Origin: an uncultured Lentisphaeria bacterium
Lineage (GTDB): Bacteria > Verrucomicrobiota > Lentisphaeria > Oligosphaerales > Oligosphaeraceae
Assembly (NCBI GenBank): GCA_945827525.1
Contig: CALZPA010000003.1
Coordinates: 1-41,083, forward strand
Direction: 5' to 3'
DNA length: 41,083 nucleotides
Shown: in pieces, positions 26,522 through 35,712 of the stretch
Position numbering within the stretch: position 1 is the stretch's first letter
Layout: every line of letters begins with the position of its first letter
Position numbers and translations under genes: made by a program
The notes under the pieces: model-generated
The model's database searches: none
What the model was told of the DNA's origin: nothing
Seen by the model: only the letters and a program-made list of their open reading frames with translations

Positions 26522-29500
26522 TCAGGCGTCCTTGTTGGCGCTGAGGAGCCGGGCGATGTCCTGGCGTCCGATGAGGACTGCGGGGATGGCGCCGGCGGCG
26601 AGGGCGATGAGGAGGGCGAGGGCGTAGCCGGGGAGCAGCCGTAGCCAGGGGAGGTCAAGCGGCGGGGCGATGATGCCGAACATCGGGGCCAGGTCGACCA
26701 GGCGGGTGGCCAGCCAGGCGTAGTAGACGCCGAACGCCAGCGACAGCAGGCAGGCGCAGAGCCCCACCAGCAGCGACTCGGCCAGTATCATGCGGACCAG
26801 CCCCCCGCGCGTGACGCCGCAGGCGCGCAGCACGCCCAGCTCCCAGCGGCGCGAACGGACTGAGACCACCATCGTGTTCAGCAGCGCCAGCGAGGAGAGG
26901 ACCAGAATGACCAGGGGCATCCGGCTCATGGTGTCGATGACGCCGTAGGCGCGGAAGTCCAGGGAGTTGTTGAGGCTCTCGTTGGAGGAGACCTGGACGA
27001 AGTGGTTGTTGAGTCCGGAGTCCCAGAGCGTGCCGCCGGAGAAGCTGCTGGCGGGACGGAGGCGCGGCTGATGCTCGCGGAGCTGTCCCATGATGTCGGC
27101 GGCGCTGGCGCGCATGGCGTCCTCGATCTGGCGGAAGGAGGTGCCGGGGAGGCAGTCGAGCCAGAAGAACTCGTGGGCGAGTGCCTTGAAGTCGCCGATG
27201 AGCGGCTGGGGCGGGGTGAAGATGAGGGCGGAGGTGCGCGAGGCGGAGACGCGGACGCCGGAGCATTTGGACATCCAGACCCAGGGGAAGTCGACGATGC
27301 CGACGACGCGGTAGCCGACATACTGGGGCGGCGCGTCGTCGTCGGCGGCGGGCGGGGGCTGCATGCCGGGGCGTCCGCGCGGCGGCGGCGTGGGTCGTCT
27401 GGGGCCGGTGGTCAGCCGGAGCTGGAGCGTGTCGCCGAGCTTGAGGTCGCCGTTGACGGCGAGCGTCTCGGGGATGACGCAGACGCGCGCGTCCGGCTTC
27501 GCGAACGCCTCTCTGGCCTCCTGCGGCGAGCCCTGAAGGAAGCGCAGGCGGACGAGCGGATCGCGTTCCCGCCAGGCGAGGTCGGGGTCGAGTCCCATGC
27601 AGACGACGTTGGCGGCCATGGAGCCTCGGGTGGTGAGCCTACGCGCCAGTTCGGGCGTGGTTTCGGGCTGGGCGACGGTGACGGGCATGAGATGTCCGGG
27701 CCGGAGGTGGGGGAAGGCGGCGACGGCCCGGGTGGCTTCGGGGCCGGCGGTCTGCTCATGGAAGCGGACGAGGACGTCGGGGATGGCGTCGGGGACGCGG
27801 AACATGGTGAGCATGGAGCAGCTCCAGACGCTGACGGCGGTGAAGAGGCCGAGGCCGATGCTCATGGCGATGACGGTGGCGGCGGTGCGCCTCTGGTGCC
27901 CGGTGAGAAGCTGCGACAGAAATGTGGGTGAGAGCCGGAGAAGCCAGGCCAGCGGCGGAATGGCGAGACGCTCGGTGAGGACGGCGCACCAGGGCGCAAG
28001 CAGGAGCAGCGCCAGCCCCAGCAGCAGCGTGCCGACCAGCGTGAACAGCGTCAGGCGCACCGGAATGGGCAGGGGCGCCAGGAACGTGAGGATGGGAATG
28101 AGCGCCAGGGACAGCAGCCCGAGAATGCCCCAGCGGCGGAGACGCCGCGCGGGCAGGCGCTGGAGGGCGGTCACGGGCAGCGTCTCCGCCGGCGAGACGC
28201 GGGTGGCTCGCCAGGCCGGGATGAGCGAGGCCGCCAGGGCGCCGAGCGTCGAGCAGGCCAGCGCGAAGAGCAGCGACTGGGGCGAGAGCGTCACCAGCGG
28301 CACGACGCCCGCCTGCCAGTAGAGGAGCAGCGTCAGCAGCAGCCAGCCCGAGAGGACGCCGCCCGCCCAGCCGAGGACGCCGAGCAGCAGACCCTCCAGC
28401 AGGATGTAGGCGGCGACCTGACGCCGCGTGAGGCCAATCGTGCGCAGCAGCGCCAGGTCGCGCGTCCGGCCGGAGACGGCGAGGCTCATCGTGGTGAACA
28501 CGATGAAGACGGAGGCCAGAATGACGAGTCCGACGGTCGACCAGGCCTGGCGGATGACCCGCGCCTCGCCGCCGTCCTCGGCGAACGCGGCGAGGTCGCC
28601 GGGCGCGGGGGGCAGCGTGTCGATGGCGCGGACGCCGAAGGCGTCGAGCGGGCCGCCTGCGGCCTCCTCCAGCTGACGGTAGAAGTCGCGGACGCGCGTG
28701 GGGTCCTTGAGTTCGACGAACAGGATGTTGGCGTCTCCGGGCTGGCTGGCGCAGCGCGTCACGTCACCCATGGAGAGGTAGATGGAGGGGGCGGTGGGCG
28801 TGACCTGCGCACCGCGTCCGAAGAGGCCGCGCGGCGGGCGCTGGCCAGCGGGGGGCGCGCCGGCCGCGGCCTTGCCGCTGTTCTGGGGCTGTGCGGCGCG
28901 GGTCGCCATGGGGGTTCCGAAGCCCCACCCGAAGGTGGCGCTGCCCTGCTGGCGCGTGAGGCTGGGGCGGGCCTGCTGGCGGACCAGTCCGACGACGGTC
29001 AGCTCGACGTCCCCGACAGGCGTCGGCACGCGGAGGACATCGCCGAGATGCAGCCGGCGCGAGGTGGCCTTCCGGCTGGCGTCGGCGGTGATGATGTCGG
29101 CGGCGGCGGTGCCGACGACGCATTCGCCGGGCTTCTCGAACCAGCGTCCCTCGGCGAGCGGGAAGGGCGAGGTCTGGTCGGTCATGCCGAGGAGCATGGG
29201 GGAGCGCCGGTCGCCCATGCCGGAGGGGACCTCGGCCTCGGCGAAGCCCTTGAGGTAGACGGTGGCGGTCGTCTGGCGGGCGAACGAGGTCCGCACGACA
29301 TCGGGCAGGTCGGGGATGCAGTCGGTGACGTCGTAGGGGAGCTGGCGCGTGCCGGCGATGGCGAGCGTGTAGCGTCCGAAGAAGTCCTGCTTTCCGTTGT
29401 CGTCGGCGAAGGCGTTGAGGTCGATGGAGGCGACGAACCAGACGGTGAGGCAGGAGGTGGCGACGATGGCGAGGAGGGTGAACGCGAGGAGGGAGCGTCG

Positions 29501-29554
29501 CCGGGAGAAGTCACGGGCGATGAGGGTTGGCAGGAGGTGTCGCATGGTGTTCAT
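26522..29554 (-). CDS. ABC transporter permease, double FtsX-domain exporter type (start trimmed from 29626)
   Basis: Two FtsX-like blocks (SGRTRDLALLRTIGLTRRQVAAYILLEGLLLG; RSRRWELGVLRACGVTRGGLVRMILAESLLVG). ATG at 29554 overlaps the upstream TGA (ATGA). Confidence 0.9.
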   Translation of the reverse strand: MNTMRHLLPTLIARDFSRRRSLLAFTLLAIVATSCLTVWFVASIDLNAFADDNGKQDFFGRYTLAIAGTRQLPYDVTDCIPDLPDVVRTSFARQTTATVYLKGFAEAEVPSGMGDRRSPMLLGMTDQTSPFPLAEGRWFEKPGECVVGTAAADIITADASRKATSRRLHLGDVLRVPTPVGDVELTVVGLVRQQARPSLTRQQGSATFGWGFGTPMATRAAQPQNSGKAAAGAPPAGQRPPRGLFGRGAQVTPTAPSIYLSMGDVTRCASQPGDANILFVELKDPTRVRDFYRQLEEAAGGPLDAFGVRAIDTLPPAPGDLAAFAEDGGEARVIRQAWSTVGLVILASVFIVFTTMSLAVSGRTRDLALLRTIGLTRRQVAAYILLEGLLLGVLGWAGGVLSGWLLLTLLLYWQAGVVPLVTLSPQSLLFALACSTLGALAASLIPAWRATRVSPAETLPVTALQRLPARRLRRWGILGLLSLALIPILTFLAPLPIPVRLTLFTLVGTLLLGLALLLLAPWCAVLTERLAIPPLAWLLRLSPTFLSQLLTGHQRRTAATVIAMSIGLGLFTAVSVWSCSMLTMFRVPDAIPDVLVRFHEQTAGPEATRAVAAFPHLRPGHLMPVTVAQPETTPELARRLTTRGSMAANVVCMGLDPDLAWRERDPLVRLRFLQGSPQEAREAFAKPDARVCVIPETLAVNGDLKLGDTLQLRLTTGPRRPTPPPRGRPGMQPPPAADDDAPPQYVGYRVVGIVDFPWVWMSKCSGVRVSASRTSALIFTPPQPLIGDFKALAHEFFWLDCLPGTSFRQIEDAMRASAADIMGQLREHQPRLRPASSFSGGTLWDSGLNNHFVQVSSNESLNNSLDFRAYGVIDTMSRMPLVILVLSSLALLNTMVVSVRSRRWELGVLRACGVTRGGLVRMILAESLLVGLCACLLSLAFGVYYAWLATRLVDLAPMFGIIAPPLDLPWLRLLPGYALALLIALAAGAIPAVLIGRQDIARLLSANKDA

Positions 29555-30300
29555 CCGTTGCGGTGGCGGTCGTTCAGGCGGTCCTCGACGAGGCGTCCGT
29601 CCCTGAGGGTGACGATGCGGTCGCACCAGTCGGCGACGGCGCGCTCATGGGTGACGACGAGCATGGTGTGGTGCTGCTCGTCGCAGAGTTCCCGGAGGAG
29701 CCGGCAGATGTTCTCGGAGGCGGCGGAGTCGAGGTTTCCGGTGGGTTCGTCGGCGAGGAGGAGCGAGCCATGCTGCTGGGTGGCGAGGTCGGGGAGGAGG
29801 GCTCTGGCGATGGCGGTGCGCTGCTGCTCGCCGCCGGAGAGGGCGTCGGGGTAGTGGTGTCGGCGAGCGGAGAGGCCGAGGCGGTCAAGCAGCGTCTCCA
29901 GGGCGGGTCGGATGGCGTCTGGGGGGATGGGTGAGCGGCGTCCGTCGGCGAGGATGGGGAGGAGGATGTTCTCCTCGGCGGTGAGGGTCGGGATGAGGTT
30001 GAACGCCTGGAAGATGACGCCGACATGGCGTCGGCGGAAGAGGGTGAGCTCGTGGTCGCTGAGCTGGGTGAGGTCGGTGTCGCCGATGCGGATGACGCCG
30101 GCGGTGGGTGCGATGAGCCCGCCGATGAGATGGAGCAGCGTCGTCTTGCCGGAGCCTGACGGGCCGGTGATGGCCAGCAGTTGCCCCTGGGGAACGGCCA
30201 GCGAGAGGCCGTCACAGGCGTGGATGTCCTCGCCGGTGGGGCTTGGATAGGTCTTGCGGACATCGGTGAGCGTGAGGTGGATGGTGTGGGCGTCAGGCAT
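29551..30300 (-). CDS. ABC transporter ATP-binding protein (start trimmed from 30339)
   Basis: Walker A GPSGSGKTT, signature LSGGEQQR, Walker B LLLADEPTGNLDS. Confidence 0.94.
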   Translation of the reverse strand: MPDAHTIHLTLTDVRKTYPSPTGEDIHACDGLSLAVPQGQLLAITGPSGSGKTTLLHLIGGLIAPTAGVIRIGDTDLTQLSDHELTLFRRRHVGVIFQAFNLIPTLTAEENILLPILADGRRSPIPPDAIRPALETLLDRLGLSARRHHYPDALSGGEQQRTAIARALLPDLATQQHGSLLLADEPTGNLDSAASENICRLLRELCDEQHHTMLVVTHERAVADWCDRIVTLRDGRLVEDRLNDRHRNG

Positions 30301-30486
30301 GGGACGGACTCCAGGTGAGGTGAGGGGGCGCGGGATCATGACGTGCGTGACAAAAGATACTTAGCAGAAAGCGTGCCAGGGGCTGGAGTGAGCCTGCGGG
30401 GGCACGGCCGCTGTCCCTGGCGGGGGCAGTGGCTGCCCCGCTGGAGTGCAGTCGCGGGGCCAGGCAGGGGAAAAGGTGTCCGAGAC

Positions 30487-30515
30487 TTGACATATTCAGC
30501 AAAAATTGGTATAAT
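30487..30515 (+). promoter_or_regulatory. Consensus sigma70-type promoter upstream of pseudopilin 30609
   Basis: TTGACA (30487-30492), 17-bp spacer, TATAAT (30510-30515). Confidence 0.85.
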
Positions 30516-30608
30516 ATGCAAGACCTGGATGCCATGCGCCCGTGTCATGGCGTATGGCAGTCCAGCTTGTTCAGGAAGCACACACAGAGCAGAGGAAAAG
30601 TTAGGATC

Positions 30609-31277
30609 ATGAGACGGGTATTGGGCTTCACCTTGATTGAGCTGCTGGTCGTCATTGCCATCATCGCGATACTGGCGGCGATGCTGCTGCCGGCGCTGTC
30701 GAAGGCGCGCGAGAAGGCGCGCCAGATTTCGTGCGTGAGCAACTTCAAGCAGGTCGGCACGGCGTTCCTGATGTATGCCAACGACAACGCGGACTTTTTC
30801 CCGTTCTGCTTCGTCGGCTCCTCCTGGTCGGGGAATTACGAGGGCGTCTCGCCGAGCCAGAACAAGTGCCCGGCCGTCCTGCTGTGGGACTATGTCGGCG
30901 GCACGCACAAGGTCTTCACCTGCCCCGTGCGCACGACGCCGACCACCTACGACTACTGGCAGCTCCAGAACTACGACACAACGGACATCAAGACCAAGGG
31001 CTGCTACATGATGTCGAACGAGCAGCTCTGCGGCTGGCGCGACATGCCGCTGGCCGTCATCAAGCAGCCGACCATCGTCTACGGCGCCAGCGAGGGCCAG
31101 CATGTCTTCAACTACAGTCTGCGCGACTGCATCAAGCCGACGGGCGGTGGCACCGGGCGCATCCCTGAGGACCACGGCGGCAAGATTAACGTCATGCTGC
31201 TGGATGGCCATGTGGAGTCGCTGGGACGCGAGCAGGCGGTGCAGCAGCTGGTGCTCAACCCGAAGTCCACGAAGTGA
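30609..31277 (+). CDS. Pseudopilin-like protein, H-X9-DG type (canonical Gly at -1)
   Basis: [50 protein letters not shown]. Confidence 0.93.
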   Translation: MRRVLGFTLIELLVVIAIIAILAAMLLPALSKAREKARQISCVSNFKQVGTAFLMYANDNADFFPFCFVGSSWSGNYEGVSPSQNKCPAVLLWDYVGGTHKVFTCPVRTTPTTYDYWQLQNYDTTDIKTKGCYMMSNEQLCGWRDMPLAVIKQPTIVYGASEGQHVFNYSLRDCIKPTGGGTGRIPEDHGGKINVMLLDGHVESLGREQAVQQLVLNPKSTK

Positions 31278-31310
31278 GCCCGTGGGGCAGTCAGTCTTGT
31301 AGGTAGGGCA

Positions 31311-31353
31311 GGCCGTCTCCGGCGCGGGCTGGAGACGGCCTCTCCTGTTTTTT
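31311..31353 (+). terminator. Rho-independent terminator-like hairpin
   Basis: GGCCGTCTCC/GGAGACGGCC perfect 10-bp stem, then TCTCCTG and T6. Confidence 0.75.
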
Positions 31354-31389
31354 CCCGAAGATCGAGCGAAAGAAGGAAGGAGCGAGCCG

Positions 31390-34300
31390 ATGCGGGTGCG
31401 ATGGTCGGTGCTGTGTCTGGTGTGCTGCGGTGTTCTGGCGTGGGCGGCGGAGGGCAATCTGTTGCGGAACGCGGACTTTGGGGAGGGGTTGCGGCACTGG
31501 GGGCTGGGCGGGCCGAAGGAGGCGCGCGAGGCTGGCCTGACGAGCCGGACGGAGGCCGGGACGCTGGAGGTGACCGTGCCCGACTTCGACCATTCGGCGG
31601 GTGTGGTGCTGCTCACGCAGTCCCTGATGCTTCCGGACGCCAGGACCTATGTGCTGGAGTACGACATTGAGGTGGAGCGTCCGGGGACGATGCGCCATCT
31701 GTACCAGTACAGCGTGGCGCCCTGGGCGTCGCTGGGCACCGCCAGCAACATGGCGGTGACGCCAGGCAGACGCCACCATGTTCGCGAGGTCTTCACGACG
31801 AGCGTGGACGAGCCGGAGAAGCCGCGTCACCTGACGTTCAACCTGACGCGGCTGAGCGGCAAGGTCCGCCTGTCGAACATCGTCCTGCGCGAGCACACGG
31901 TCTATCCGGCGGCTCAGTTGCCCCGTTCCTGGACGGTGTTCCGCGGGGTGCGCCTGGAGGGCGCGCCCCCGGCGGAGATCCCGCGCGCGCTGCCGGCGGA
32001 GACGGGGCGTGGCGAGGTGGCCGGCGACGTCCGCGAGCTGGATGCGACGGGGACGATCTGGCTGGAGAAGGGGGGGCGCCGCATGCCGGAGCGTCGGGTC
32101 GCGGTGCTGTACAATGTGTTCGAGTGCGAGCGTGAGGGGATGGTTCGGCTGGGTCTGGCGGCCGACTGGTGGCTGGAGGTCTTCTGCAACGGCGAGCGCG
32201 TCTGGGACAATCTGGCGACAGGCAATGTCTCCAAGCAGTTCAGCTTCAACGACCACGAGGTGGAGGTGCCGGTGCGCGCGGGGCGCAACGTCCTGGCGGT
32301 GAAGGTGCTGAGCGGCTCGGCCGGCTGGCGCTTCGTGTGCGGCGTCCCGACGCCGCCGCTGGTGTTCCGGGCGAACGACGACTGGCTGCCCGTCGACGTG
32401 AGCCGGACGCACGTCCAGGCCGGCTCCGCGCTGGACATGAGCGCCCTCGTCGAGGCACCCGCCGGGCGTCACGGGCGCCTCACCCTCAATGGCCGCGGCG
32501 AGCTCGTCTTCGAGGGGCAGCCGGACCGCCCCGTGCGCCTCCAGGGCTTCAACGGCATGGGCGAATTCCGCCTCCAGGACGAGGAGGCGTTCCGCGCGGC
32601 TGTCCGCCGGCTGGCTGAGACGGCCCGCCGCCAGGGATACAGCCTGTTCCGCACCAATGGCGTCCTCGACCGCACGCTGATGCGAGGCGCGAAGGCGGAC
32701 ATGGCCATCAACCCCGCCATGCTCGACCGCTGGGACTATGTGCTGTCGGAGTTCAAGAAACAGGGCATCTACATCCACCTGGTGATGCTGTCGTACCAGC
32801 TCTACGACACCGTCGGCGCCTATCCGCACCACTTCGAGGTGCGCAACGGGCACCGGCTCATGCTCTACTTCGGCAATGAGTGGGAACGCCAGCATTTCCG
32901 CTACGCCTGCGAGACGCTCCTGAACCACGTCAACCCCTACACCGGGCTGGCCTGGAAGGATGACCCCGCCATCGCCTTCCTCGAATTCTACAACGAGCAG
33001 TGCTCCGGCTTCGGCAACCTCGTCGCCAACGCCAAGTCCATTCCCGGCGGCTGGGAGCTGGTCCAGCGGCGCTGGCGCGAATGGCTCGTCGCCAAGTACG
33101 GCGACCGCGTGCCCGAGGCCCTGCGCCCCGAACTCGACGGCAAGCCCCTGTCCGAGGCGCCCGTGCCGCCGTACTGGCGCGACCGCGACACGCCGCTGGC
33201 CAACGAATTCGGCCTGTTCCGCGTCTATATCGCGAAGGACGGCGCCGAATGGTGCGAACGCCTCGTGCGTGGCCTCGGGTACCGCGGCCTCACCACCAAC
33301 TACAACGCCTTCAAGCGCTTCGCCGACCAGTGCGTCCGCTGGCAGACCATCCAGGTCATCGACCATCACAGCTACTATCAGCACCCGCGCGGCGGCTGGG
33401 GCGCGCCCGGCTGTACCGTCGAGCAGAACAGCTCCCTCGACGACGCCCTCGGCGTCTGGCGCGGCGTCGCCGCCATGCGCTTCGCCGGACGCCCCCTCAT
33501 CGTCAGCGAGTTCAACTACTCCTACTGGAACCCCTATCAGCACGAGGGGATGCTCTTCCCCGCCTACTCGGCGTTCCAGAAGTTCGCCTCCCTCCAGATA
33601 CACTCGGACATCAGCTTCGAGTTCACGGGGAAGGCGTCGCCGCTGCATACGTTCGGCGTCGGCAACTCGCCGGTCGTCCGCGCCAACGAGTTCTTCTCCA
33701 ACTGCCTCTTCCTGCGCGGTGACGTGACGCCGGCCCCCCATCTGGTCGAGTACGTCGTGCCGGAGGCCCAACTGGGACAGCGCGGCATGACGCATGTGAC
33801 GATGGACGGGCGCCAGTCGCGCGTCAGCCTCCTGACGGGTCTCGCGATGGCGTTCCCCTGGGCGCCGCTGGCGCCGCGCACCGTCCGCGGGCCGAGGGCG
33901 GACGTCCAGATGCTGCCCGACGGCACCGCCGACGTCGAGGAGGCCGACTGGTTCTTCAACGTCCTCGAGAACCCCAACGGCACGTTTGACCTGGCCGCGT
34001 TCGTGGCGTCGCTCCGTCAGCGCGGCATCCTCCCCCGGGACAATGCCACCGACCCCGCGAACGAGGTCTTCCAGAGCGAGACGGGCGAGCTGACGCTGCG
34101 TGTCAAGGAGCGTGTGGCGAAGGTCGTGACGGCGCGGAGCGAGGCGGCCACGCTGCCGGAGGGGCACCGCGAGACGCTGGGGCGGCTGACGGTCGAGGAC
34201 AGCAGCGTCCATGCGACCGTCGGGCTGTGCTCCGTCAGCGGCGAGCCGGTGGCCGACGCCTCGCGCCTGGTGCTGGTCTACGCCACGCGCTGCGTCAACT

Positions 34301-34560
34301 CGCACACGGTGTTCAGCCATGACGGGCGCCGCAAGATTGCCGAGGGGCGCCTGCCCGTGCTGCAGCGCCGCGGCCATCTGCGGGCGCGCTTCCGCCCGGC
34401 GTCGGAGCCAGGCCGCTACGCGCTCTACGCGCTCGACCTGCAGGGCGTCCGCCAGGAGCGGGTGCCGGTCTCCGTCGACGGCGACGAGCTCGTCATCGAC
34501 CTCGACACGGGACGCCTCAAGCGGGGACCGGCGACGTTCTTCGAGCTGGTCCGCGACTGA
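31390..34560 (+). CDS. Large secreted glycoside hydrolase, clan GH-A-like (paralog of 22789..25617)
   Basis: Signal peptide MRVRWSVLCLVCCGVLAWAAE; N-terminal beta-sandwich-like modules; FLEFYNEQ acid/base; IVSEFNYSYWNPYQ nucleophile. Confidence 0.82.
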   Translation: MRVRWSVLCLVCCGVLAWAAEGNLLRNADFGEGLRHWGLGGPKEAREAGLTSRTEAGTLEVTVPDFDHSAGVVLLTQSLMLPDARTYVLEYDIEVERPGTMRHLYQYSVAPWASLGTASNMAVTPGRRHHVREVFTTSVDEPEKPRHLTFNLTRLSGKVRLSNIVLREHTVYPAAQLPRSWTVFRGVRLEGAPPAEIPRALPAETGRGEVAGDVRELDATGTIWLEKGGRRMPERRVAVLYNVFECEREGMVRLGLAADWWLEVFCNGERVWDNLATGNVSKQFSFNDHEVEVPVRAGRNVLAVKVLSGSAGWRFVCGVPTPPLVFRANDDWLPVDVSRTHVQAGSALDMSALVEAPAGRHGRLTLNGRGELVFEGQPDRPVRLQGFNGMGEFRLQDEEAFRAAVRRLAETARRQGYSLFRTNGVLDRTLMRGAKADMAINPAMLDRWDYVLSEFKKQGIYIHLVMLSYQLYDTVGAYPHHFEVRNGHRLMLYFGNEWERQHFRYACETLLNHVNPYTGLAWKDDPAIAFLEFYNEQCSGFGNLVANAKSIPGGWELVQRRWREWLVAKYGDRVPEALRPELDGKPLSEAPVPPYWRDRDTPLANEFGLFRVYIAKDGAEWCERLVRGLGYRGLTTNYNAFKRFADQCVRWQTIQVIDHHSYYQHPRGGWGAPGCTVEQNSSLDDALGVWRGVAAMRFAGRPLIVSEFNYSYWNPYQHEGMLFPAYSAFQKFASLQIHSDISFEFTGKASPLHTFGVGNSPVVRANEFFSNCLFLRGDVTPAPHLVEYVVPEAQLGQRGMTHVTMDGRQSRVSLLTGLAMAFPWAPLAPRTVRGPRADVQMLPDGTADVEEADWFFNVLENPNGTFDLAAFVASLRQRGILPRDNATDPANEVFQSETGELTLRVKERVAKVVTARSEAATLPEGHRETLGRLTVEDSSVHATVGLCSVSGEPVADASRLVLVYATRCVNSHTVFSHDGRRKIAEGRLPVLQRRGHLRARFRPASEPGRYALYALDLQGVRQERVPVSVDGDELVIDLDTGRLKRGPATFFELVRD

Positions 34561-34738
34561 CGGGACGAATTCGCCGGAAAATGGGTGCCCACCGGGCTTG
34601 TCCGTATGGCAAAATCGGGTAAAGGGGCTATGTTATTAGCTTTCTGTTCCGTTCGTGTTGCCCGTGTGTGGGTGACGCGGCGCGAGCCATTGAGCGATTG
34701 AGTTTCAACCCGTAACTTATCCAGAAGGAAGAAGAATC

Positions 34739-35560
34739 ATGCTGAAGAAGACTGGCTGCATCATGGCTGCCCTGCTGGCCGCCTGCGTGTTCATGGCGGG
34801 CTGCGCGAAGAAGGAGACCTCCGTGCTGGCGAAGATCAAGGCCGCCGGCAAGATGGTCGTCTACACGAACCCCGAGTTCCCCCCGTACGAGTACCTGGGC
34901 GCGAACAAGGAAATCGTCGGTGCCGAGATTGACCTGGTCCACAAGATCGCCGAGAAGATCGGTGTGAAGGCCGAGATCGTCTCCTCCGAGTTCGACGCCA
35001 TTCTGGTGACCGTCAAGACCGGCAAGGCCGACATCGGCGCCTCCGGCTTCACCATCAACGAGGAGCGCAAGCAGCAGGTCGACTTCTCCGTCCCCTTCGT
35101 CGTCTCCGTCCAGTACCTGGTCATCCCTGAGAACTCGCCCATCAAGACGGCTGAGGACCTCGCCGGCAAGCGCATCGGCGGCCAGAACGGCACCACCGGC
35201 TTCCTGATGTGCGAGGACGCCGTCAACAAGGGCATCCTGAAGGGCACCGGCGCCGAGATGAAGTCCTACAACAACGCCCCCGACGCCGTCGTCGCCATGA
35301 AGGAGGGCAAGCTGGACGCCGTCGTCATCGACGACCTCGTCGCCAAGTCCCTCGCCGCCAAGAACGCTGGCTACAAGGCCATCGAGCTCGTCAAGCGCGA
35401 CGGCAAGGGCCTCGACGCCGCCGAGGAGTTCGGCATCATGGTCGCCAAGGGCAACGAGGATCTGCTCGCCATCATCAACGAGGTCATCGAGGAGTGCAAG
35501 AAGAACAACTTCATCAATGACGCCCTCCTCAAGCACAACGACGCCACCAAGGCCGAATAA
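34739..35560 (+). CDS. Amino-acid ABC transporter substrate-binding lipoprotein
   Basis: Lipobox FMAGC; VYTNPEFPPYEYLGANKEIVGAEIDLVHKIAEKIG; family 3 solute-binding motifs; AGAAGGAAGAA RBS. Confidence 0.94.
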   Translation: MLKKTGCIMAALLAACVFMAGCAKKETSVLAKIKAAGKMVVYTNPEFPPYEYLGANKEIVGAEIDLVHKIAEKIGVKAEIVSSEFDAILVTVKTGKADIGASGFTINEERKQQVDFSVPFVVSVQYLVIPENSPIKTAEDLAGKRIGGQNGTTGFLMCEDAVNKGILKGTGAEMKSYNNAPDAVVAMKEGKLDAVVIDDLVAKSLAAKNAGYKAIELVKRDGKGLDAAEEFGIMVAKGNEDLLAIINEVIEECKKNNFINDALLKHNDATKAE

Positions 35561-35583
35561 GGCCTGACTGGGCCTGACCCGGT

Positions 35584-35611
35584 GCCGCCGTCGCGGCGAC
35601 GCGACGGCGGC
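35584..35611 (+). terminator. First of two intergenic hairpins between substrate-binding and permease genes
   Basis: GCCGCCGTCGCG/CGCGACGGCGGC perfect 12-bp stem with GCGA loop. Confidence 0.6.
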
Positions 35612-35617
35612 CAGCAC

Positions 35618-35666
35618 AACGCGGGGAAGGCGCCTCCGGACGCCCCTTCCTCGCGTTGACGTTTTT
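35618..35666 (+). terminator. Second intergenic hairpin with T5, attenuator-like
   Basis: AACGCGGGGAAGGCG pairs with CGCCCCTTCCTCGCGTT (small bulges), then GACG and TTTTT. Confidence 0.6.
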
Positions 35667-35712
35667 CCCCTCCCGCCTTCAGCCCCCTCCTTCAGCCAGC
35701 CGTACAGCTCCC

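Noticed and set aside
31291-34377. 1028-aa - strand ORF
   Set aside because: Antisense to the 1056-aa GH with clear signal peptide and catalytic motifs; long because stop codons are rare in GC-rich antisense frames.
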